In this document: positions 59,450 through 64,000 of the stretch, in pieces
Numbering within the stretch: the stretch's first letter is position 1
Layout: each line of letters starts with the position of its first letter
Assembly (NCBI RefSeq): GCF_001938945.1
Contig: NZ_MKIO01000048.1
Coordinates: 80,903 to 144,902 of the forward strand
DNA: 64,000 nt
DNA from: Xaviernesmea rhizosphaerae
GTDB taxonomy: Bacteria; Pseudomonadota; Alphaproteobacteria; Rhizobiales; Rhizobiaceae
Direction: 5' to 3'
Position numbers and translations under genes: made by a program
Notes under the pieces: model-generated
Seen by the model: the letters and a program-made list of their open reading frames with translations, nothing else
Told to the model about the DNA's origin: nothing
The model's database searches: none

Positions 59450-59791
59450 ATGTCGCCGCTCACCCTCTATTCCATCCTCGTCATCGCCATCGTCTTCGAG
59501 GTGCTCGGCACCTCGGCGCTGCAGGCCGCGCAGCATTTCAGCCGGCTCTGGCCGACGGTCATGGTGGTGGTCTGCTATGGCATCGCCTTCTTCTGCCTGT
59601 CCTACACACTGCGCGCCATTCCGGTCGGCATCGCCTATGCGATCTGGAGCGGGCTCGGCATCGTGCTGGTCTCTCTGGTCGGCTTCGTCGTCTTCCGCCA
59701 GACGCTGGACCTGCCCGCGATCCTCGGCCTCGGCCTGATCATCGCGGGCGTTCTCGTGCTCAACCTGTTTTCGAAGTCGACGTTTCATTGA
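59450..59791 (+). CDS. SMR-family multidrug transporter (EmrE/QacE-like)
   Basis: A 113-residue four-helix drug/proton antiporter. The N-terminal helix contains VIAIVFEVLGTSALQAAQHF with the essential Glu (about residue 17), and the third and fourth helices show IPVGIAYAIWSGLGIVLVSL and LGLGLIIAGVLVLNLFSK. It would act as a dimer exporting cationic compounds. AGAAGGACACAGG precedes the ATG at 59450. It is monocistronic and convergent with the DUF900 gene. Confidence 0.9.
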   Translation: MSPLTLYSILVIAIVFEVLGTSALQAAQHFSRLWPTVMVVVCYGIAFFCLSYTLRAIPVGIAYAIWSGLGIVLVSLVGFVVFRQTLDLPAILGLGLIIAGVLVLNLFSKSTFH

Positions 59792-59828
59792 GGGACGTGT
59801 CTGCGCCCGGTGACGGCAGGGCGTCGGC

Positions 59829-61148
59829 TCACTGCAATGTCGCGGCACCCACCGTATTGCTCAGCGACTGGTTGAGCCGCTGCAATTGCTCGCCGTAATT
59901 GTCGCGCGTGCGCGGGTCGAAGATCAGGATGGGCGTGGAGACGGCCACGCTTGCCGCGCTGCCCACCGTCTGGGCCGTGCCGAGCGCGACGGCGCCGACG
60001 CGCTCGCCGATGCCGACTTCCGAATCGGTGATGGTCTGGCCGGCGATCAGGCGGTTGCCGAGCAGCTTCACCACATCGGGGCTCTCGGCGAACTTGCCGT
60101 GGTTCAGCCGGTCGCCGCCTTTGAGCGCGGTGAGATCCAGCACGGTGATGCCTGCCTTTTCCAGGCCGCTGCGATAGGGCTCCTGCAGCGGATCGATCTG
60201 GCCGAGACGCTCGACATTGCCGGCGATGCGGCGCGAGAGCTGCAGCGCGCGGTCGTCCTGCGAGACGAACAGCGTGAATTTCGGCTTCTTCGGACCCAGC
60301 GCCTCCCATTGCTTCTGGAAGACATCGACATCGATATCGGGCGAGGCAAGGATGACATTGGTGATCTTGGGCGCCACGCGGCCATTGCGGATCGCCATCT
60401 GCCGCAGCGATTCGGTTACGAGCCAGGAGCCCATGGAGTGCGCCATGATGGTGATGTCGGCCACGGCCGGATCCTTGGCGGCCGTGGTCAGCAGTTCCTC
60501 CAGCGCATCGCGCGAATAGTTGGTGCTGTCCTTGTCGTAATTATAGTCGAAGATGCTCCCGCGCGATGGCCAGGTGAAGATCACGGGCGCAACCTGAGCC
60601 CCGGAATCATGAACGATCTGGGCGAAGCGATAGACCGCATCCTCATAGCGGTTGTTGAAGCCATGCACGAAGACCAGCATGCGCCGCCCCGCCGGCATGG
60701 AGCGCTTGATCCAGCCCTGCACCTTGGCCTTGTCGTTCATGGGCGCAACGGAGACGGTGGCGAATTCGCGGGCCGGATTGGCCGGCAGCTTGCGCGGCCA
60801 TTGCACCTGGCCGATCTGCCGGTTCTTGTCGGGCGGGATGGAGACGACGATTTCGGCTGCGCGCACCTCGTTGCCGCGCTCGCCCCCGAAGAGTACGCCC
60901 GGTTTCTCTGAAGGCGCCCGCGTGGTCGCCACCAGCATGTCCACTGTGGAGGCGCCGAGCGCATGCACCGTGGCCGCGCTGGCCTCGGGAATCAGCACGC
61001 CTTCCGGCCGGCCGGCGCAGCCGGAGGTGATGGCGAGCGACAGCGCCAGGACAAGGGCGCAGGCGCGCGCCACGATTGCCTGCACACCGGGCAGGCCACC
61101 ACAGGATCCGTGACCAGAGCGCAGGCCACCATAGGGCAAGTGAATCAT
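59829..61148 (-). CDS. DUF900 alpha/beta hydrolase, lipoprotein
   Basis: A 439-residue protein with a lipoprotein-type signal (VLALSLAITSGC, lipobox Cys about residue 43), followed by an alpha/beta hydrolase of the DUF900 family. The oxyanion region is MLVFVHGFNNRYEDAVYR, the nucleophile elbow is IMAHSMGSWLVTESLRQ, and VILASPDID supplies a likely acid. The substrate is unknown. The start at 61148 is preceded by GAGG; an ATG at 61169 is the alternative. Confidence 0.85.
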   Translation of the reverse strand: MIHLPYGGLRSGHGSCGGLPGVQAIVARACALVLALSLAITSGCAGRPEGVLIPEASAATVHALGASTVDMLVATTRAPSEKPGVLFGGERGNEVRAAEIVVSIPPDKNRQIGQVQWPRKLPANPAREFATVSVAPMNDKAKVQGWIKRSMPAGRRMLVFVHGFNNRYEDAVYRFAQIVHDSGAQVAPVIFTWPSRGSIFDYNYDKDSTNYSRDALEELLTTAAKDPAVADITIMAHSMGSWLVTESLRQMAIRNGRVAPKITNVILASPDIDVDVFQKQWEALGPKKPKFTLFVSQDDRALQLSRRIAGNVERLGQIDPLQEPYRSGLEKAGITVLDLTALKGGDRLNHGKFAESPDVVKLLGNRLIAGQTITDSEVGIGERVGAVALGTAQTVGSAASVAVSTPILIFDPRTRDNYGEQLQRLNQSLSNTVGAATLQ

Positions 61149-61400
61149 GTCGCGCCTCGCTTCCGCCATCTCCAGCACCGTCTCATGGCATATTTCCCCT
61201 GTCAGGGACACCCGCCCCGTGAGACCCCTTTGACGGTGTCGGGGCCGCGCCGCCACTTGGGGCAGGGTGCGGCCTCCTGCCCTCGGCGGCCCTGCTTTTC
61301 AGCGAAACCGGTTTCGCCACCCTGGCCGATGTTCTAGGCTCGCCTCGGAAGCGCGTCGGCCCGGTGCGTCGCGCCGGATGATGGATGGCAGAGGATTTTC

Positions 61401-62453
61401 ATGCAGGCGGTTTTTGACGGGCACAACGACGTGCTCTTGCGGCTCTGGGCTTCGGCGCGCAAGGGTGAGGATCCGCTGGCGGAATTTCGCGATGGCACGA
61501 CCCGTGGCCATATCGACGCGCCCCGCGCCAGGGCCGGCGGTCTGGCTGGCGGTCTCTGCGCGATCTACATTCCCTCCGGCGACCTGATCCTGCGCCAGCC
61601 GGACGAGAAGGGCCATTATCAGACGCCGCTTGCCGCGCCGCTGGAGCGTCTTCCTTCGCTCGACATCGCGCTTGATTTCGCCGCCATCGCGCTGAGGCTG
61701 CACCGCGCCGGCATCTGGCGGCTGTGCACCAGCACGGCCGAGATCCGCGCGGCGATCGCCGATGGCGTCTTTGCCGCCGTTCTGCATATGGAAGGCTGCG
61801 AGCCGATCGACGAGGATCTCTCCGCGCTCGAAACCTTCTATGCCGCCGGCCTGCGTAGCCTTGGCCCCGTCTGGAGCCGGCACAATGCCTTTGCCCATGG
61901 CGTGCCCTTCGCCTATCCGATGAACCCGGACACCGGCCCGGGCCTGACGGAATCAGGCATCCGCCTGGTCAAGGCTTGCAACCGGCTGGGCATTCTCATC
62001 GATACCGCGCACATGACCGAGCAGGGCTTCTGGGATGTGGAGAAGGTGAGCGACCAGCCGCTGATCGCCAGCCATTCCAACGTGCATGCGCTGACGCCTG
62101 TGGCCCGCAACCTGACCGACCGCCAGCTCGACGCCATCCGCGCCGGCAAGGGGCTGGTCGGCCTCAACTATGCGACCACGATGCTGCGCGCCGACGGGCA
62201 GGAGAATGCCGATACGCCGCTTTCCGACATGATTCGTCATATCGATTATCTGGTGGAGCGCATGGGCATCGACTGCGTGGCGCTCGGCTCCGATTTCGAC
62301 GGTGCGACCATTCCCGGCAGCATCCGCGATGCCGCGGGCAACCAGGCGCTGGTCGCCGCGCTTGCCGATGCCGGCTACGGCCAGAGCGAACTCGACAAGA
62401 TCTGCCGGGAGAACTGGCTGCGCGTGCTCGGCCAGGCCTGGCACGAGGGCTGA
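61401..62453 (+). CDS. Membrane dipeptidase (peptidase M19)
   Basis: Zinc dipeptidase of the renal dipeptidase family, 350 residues. VFDGHNDVLLRLW (metal His and Asp), VLHMEGCEPI (bridging Glu), LIDTAHMTEQGFWDVE, LIASHSNVHAL (His ligands) and ALGSDFDGATIPG are all present, so the enzyme looks active. No signal peptide is visible, as in many alphaproteobacterial members. It would cleave dipeptides, possibly D-amino-acid or peptidoglycan-derived ones. It is convergent with the DUF1349 gene. Confidence 0.92.
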   Translation: MQAVFDGHNDVLLRLWASARKGEDPLAEFRDGTTRGHIDAPRARAGGLAGGLCAIYIPSGDLILRQPDEKGHYQTPLAAPLERLPSLDIALDFAAIALRLHRAGIWRLCTSTAEIRAAIADGVFAAVLHMEGCEPIDEDLSALETFYAAGLRSLGPVWSRHNAFAHGVPFAYPMNPDTGPGLTESGIRLVKACNRLGILIDTAHMTEQGFWDVEKVSDQPLIASHSNVHALTPVARNLTDRQLDAIRAGKGLVGLNYATTMLRADGQENADTPLSDMIRHIDYLVERMGIDCVALGSDFDGATIPGSIRDAAGNQALVAALADAGYGQSELDKICRENWLRVLGQAWHEG

Positions 62454-62554
62454 GCCTTGCTTTGCAATCCCGTGAGCGCCAACGACGGCCGGGGGCCTTC
62501 GGGCACTGGGGGCACGGGCGGCCTGCCGCGTCGTCAGCCTTCCTTGCGCCCCTC

Positions 62555-63130
62555 TCAGCTCAGATCATGCAGATCCTTGCCGAGCGGTGGCGTCAGGGTG
62601 AAGTCTGAAAAGCGCACGATCAGCCCCGCGCGCTCCGGCGTGCAGCACATCGGACCGACGTGATAGGTCTCGGCCTGTGGAAAGGGGCAGAGGCGCACGA
62701 GCGGCCAGTGCCGTCCATCGGCGGAGGCCTGCAGCCTGAGCACGCCCTTGTCCACCGTCACCCGCAGCCGGATATCGCGCGCATCGCCGGCATAGGGTCC
62801 GGTCGCCCAGTCGGATTGTCCATTGGTCAGAACGCTGCCAAGGCAGGCAATGCCGTCCGACAGCTCGATGCCGGCCTTGATCCAGTGCCGCTCGTCCACC
62901 CGCACCATGATGCCAGCCTGATCATAGAGCGCCGAATAATCCGCCTGCACGCGCAAGGAGGCGGTGAAGCCGCCCCGATGCGCGGCCATGAACGCATGGC
63001 CGCTGTCGCGGGTAAAGCCGTAATGGGTCTCCCGCCAGAAATCCGTGCCCGCATCCGTGGTCACGCACAGCGTCTCCTCCTCGATCCGCCAGTCTTTCGG
63101 CTCGTTGAGCCAGCGTCCCGTCTCGAACAT
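62555..63130 (-). CDS. DUF1349 (concanavalin-like) protein
   Basis: A 191-residue cytoplasmic protein of the DUF1349 family, which folds like a concanavalin/glucanase jelly roll. Visible segments are TTDAGTDFWRETHYGFTRDS, YDQAGIMVRVDERHWIKAGI, VLTNGQSDWATGP and RLQASADGRHWPLVRLCPFP. Related yeast and bacterial proteins have no proven activity. A GGAGGAAAC stretch precedes the ATG at 63130. The RIME-like repeat lies just upstream. Confidence 0.85.
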   Translation of the reverse strand: MFETGRWLNEPKDWRIEEETLCVTTDAGTDFWRETHYGFTRDSGHAFMAAHRGGFTASLRVQADYSALYDQAGIMVRVDERHWIKAGIELSDGIACLGSVLTNGQSDWATGPYAGDARDIRLRVTVDKGVLRLQASADGRHWPLVRLCPFPQAETYHVGPMCCTPERAGLIVRFSDFTLTPPLGKDLHDLS

Positions 63131-63144
63131 GGTTTCCTCCTTTG

Positions 63145-63243
63145 GAGCATCGGCCCGAAAAGCGGGAGCCGGTTTTCGGAAAAATCCGATGCAAAAACAA
63201 AATTCTAGAGCATCAGACTGCGCAAGATTGTCAGTCCGATGGT
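63145..63243. repeat. RIME-like two-hairpin repeat upstream of the DUF1349 gene
   Basis: GAGCATCGGCCCGAAAAGCG begins the first half, which ends AAAATCCGATGC. The linker AAAAACAAAATTCT and the second hairpin (AGAGCATCAGACTG/CAGTCCGATGGTC) follow. It closely matches copy 1 at 1724-1825. Between it and the next gene at 63461 I see no further gene. Confidence 0.75.
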
Positions 63244-63460
63244 CCAGGCGCGCGCTCCCCGCGAAGCTTGGCAGAACGTGCCGCGCGGGGAAGGGGCAAT
63301 CAAGCCGCGCGCAACGGCATCCCCGTCTTTCGCCGCCTTATCCTCTTCTGGACCCCCGGATTTGCAGTGGCAGATATGGTGCAATCTGCTATGCCGGGTT
63401 GCGGTGATGGGTACAGCAGTCCTGGCTCCCCGATCGCTCCAGGAGCAGCAAAAGAGGTCG

Positions 63461-64000
63461 ATGCGCTTGTTGAAAAAGCTTCTTGTGGTCTGCGGCCTTC
63501 TTCTTGTTCTCGGCCTCGGCGCCGCCTGGGCCATGAGCCGCAGCCTGCCGGACCTGCCGCCGCTGAAGGATGGCGACCTGATCTTCCAGACCTCGACCAG
63601 CAACCAGTCTCTGGCCATTCTCGCCGCCACGGCCAGCGCCTATTCCCATATGGGCATCGTCCGGCTGACGGAATCGGGCCCTGTCGTCATCGAAGCGGCC
63701 GGCCGCGTGCGCGAAACGCCGCTTGCCGCCTGGATCGCGCGCGGCGTGCTGCGCCGCGTGGCGGTCTATCGCGACCCCGCTCTCACCCCTGAAGATGCCG
63801 AAAGGGTGCTGGCGCGCGCCCGGACGCTCTATGGCCGGCCCTATGACATCTTCTTTTCCTTCGACAATGACGCGATCTATTGCAGCGAATTGCCTTATCT
63901 CGCCTTCCAGGCTGTCGGACTGAGCCTAGGCTCAGGACTCATAAATCACAACCAAAAGATAACGGTTGCAGCGATGCATATGCTTGAGAAGAAGGTATGC
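63461..64000 (+). CDS. YiiX/YebB-like permuted papain-fold enzyme (partial, cut by window end)
   Basis: 180 codons are present with no stop before the window end. An N-terminal hydrophobic segment (LLVVCGLLLVLGLGAAWAMS) is a signal anchor. It is followed by GDLIFQTSTSNQSLAILAAT, SAYSHMGIVR (catalytic His) and AIYCSELPYLAFQAVG (catalytic Cys), the pattern of the NlpC/P60-related YiiX/YaeF amidases acting on cell wall or lipid. AAAGAGG precedes the ATG at 63461. The overall length is unknown because the gene continues beyond the window. Confidence 0.8.
   Translation, partial: MRLLKKLLVVCGLLLVLGLGAAWAMSRSLPDLPPLKDGDLIFQTSTSNQSLAILAATASAYSHMGIVRLTESGPVVIEAAGRVRETPLAAWIARGVLRRVAVYRDPALTPEDAERVLARARTLYGRPYDIFFSFDNDAIYCSELPYLAFQAVGLSLGSGLINHNQKITVAAMHMLEKKVC

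Overview
The window is GC-rich, densely coding DNA from an alphaproteobacterium, most likely a member of the Rhizobiaceae. The evidence is the combined urt/ure urea cluster, a PhyR-NepR-EcfG general stress response locus, an smo-type sorbitol/mannitol operon, the hmu haem genes, and several copies of a two-hairpin intergenic repeat resembling the rhizobial RIME family. The species cannot be named from the sequence alone.

Layout. (1) 0.2-15.7 kb, plus strand: urea uptake and hydrolysis. urtABCDE is followed directly by ureD, ureA, ureB, an LprI-like gene, a VapBC-type toxin-antitoxin pair, ureC, a DUF2459 gene, a peroxiredoxin, then ureE, ureF, ureG and a metallo-hydrolase. (2) 15.8-20.3 kb, minus strand: an RND efflux pump and its membrane fusion protein. 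(3) 20.7-36.0 kb: reductive pyrimidine breakdown. A nine-gene minus-strand run holds an amidohydrolase, a MazEF-type pair, a dihydropyrimidinase and an NMT1/Thi5-type ABC importer. It is divergent from a RutR-like TetR regulator. preT and preA lie further right. Between the two blocks sit a membrane/ferredoxin/adenylate cyclase fusion and a LysR-quinone reductase pair. Two near-palindromes resembling the RutR operator lie beside rutR and upstream of preT. (4) 36.2-46.0 kb, plus strand: a SorC-type regulator, the smoEFGK importer, mannitol/sorbitol dehydrogenase, a HAD phosphatase and an FGGY kinase. (5) 46.0-53.3 kb: general stress response. It holds two HWE kinases, phyR, nepR, ecfG, a holin-like and a DUF883-like membrane protein, several EcfG-type promoters (GGAAC-N16/17-CGTT), and a candidate small RNA with such a promoter and a strong terminator. 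(6) 53.3-57.1 kb: haem/iron uptake (hmuV, hmuU, a secreted protein, tonB). (7) 57.2-64.0 kb: assorted single genes (DUF2325, DUF423, truncated globin, GH19 enzyme, SMR transporter, DUF900 lipoprotein, M19 dipeptidase, DUF1349, and a partial YiiX-like gene cut by the window end).

How it fits together. The first 36 kb reads as nitrogen scavenging: urea is imported and hydrolysed, and pyrimidines are imported and degraded with release of ammonia. Each of these operons carries a toxin-antitoxin pair inside it. The most interesting unannotated signals are the EcfG-type promoter set and the C-rich-loop small RNA candidate at about 46.1-46.25 kb.
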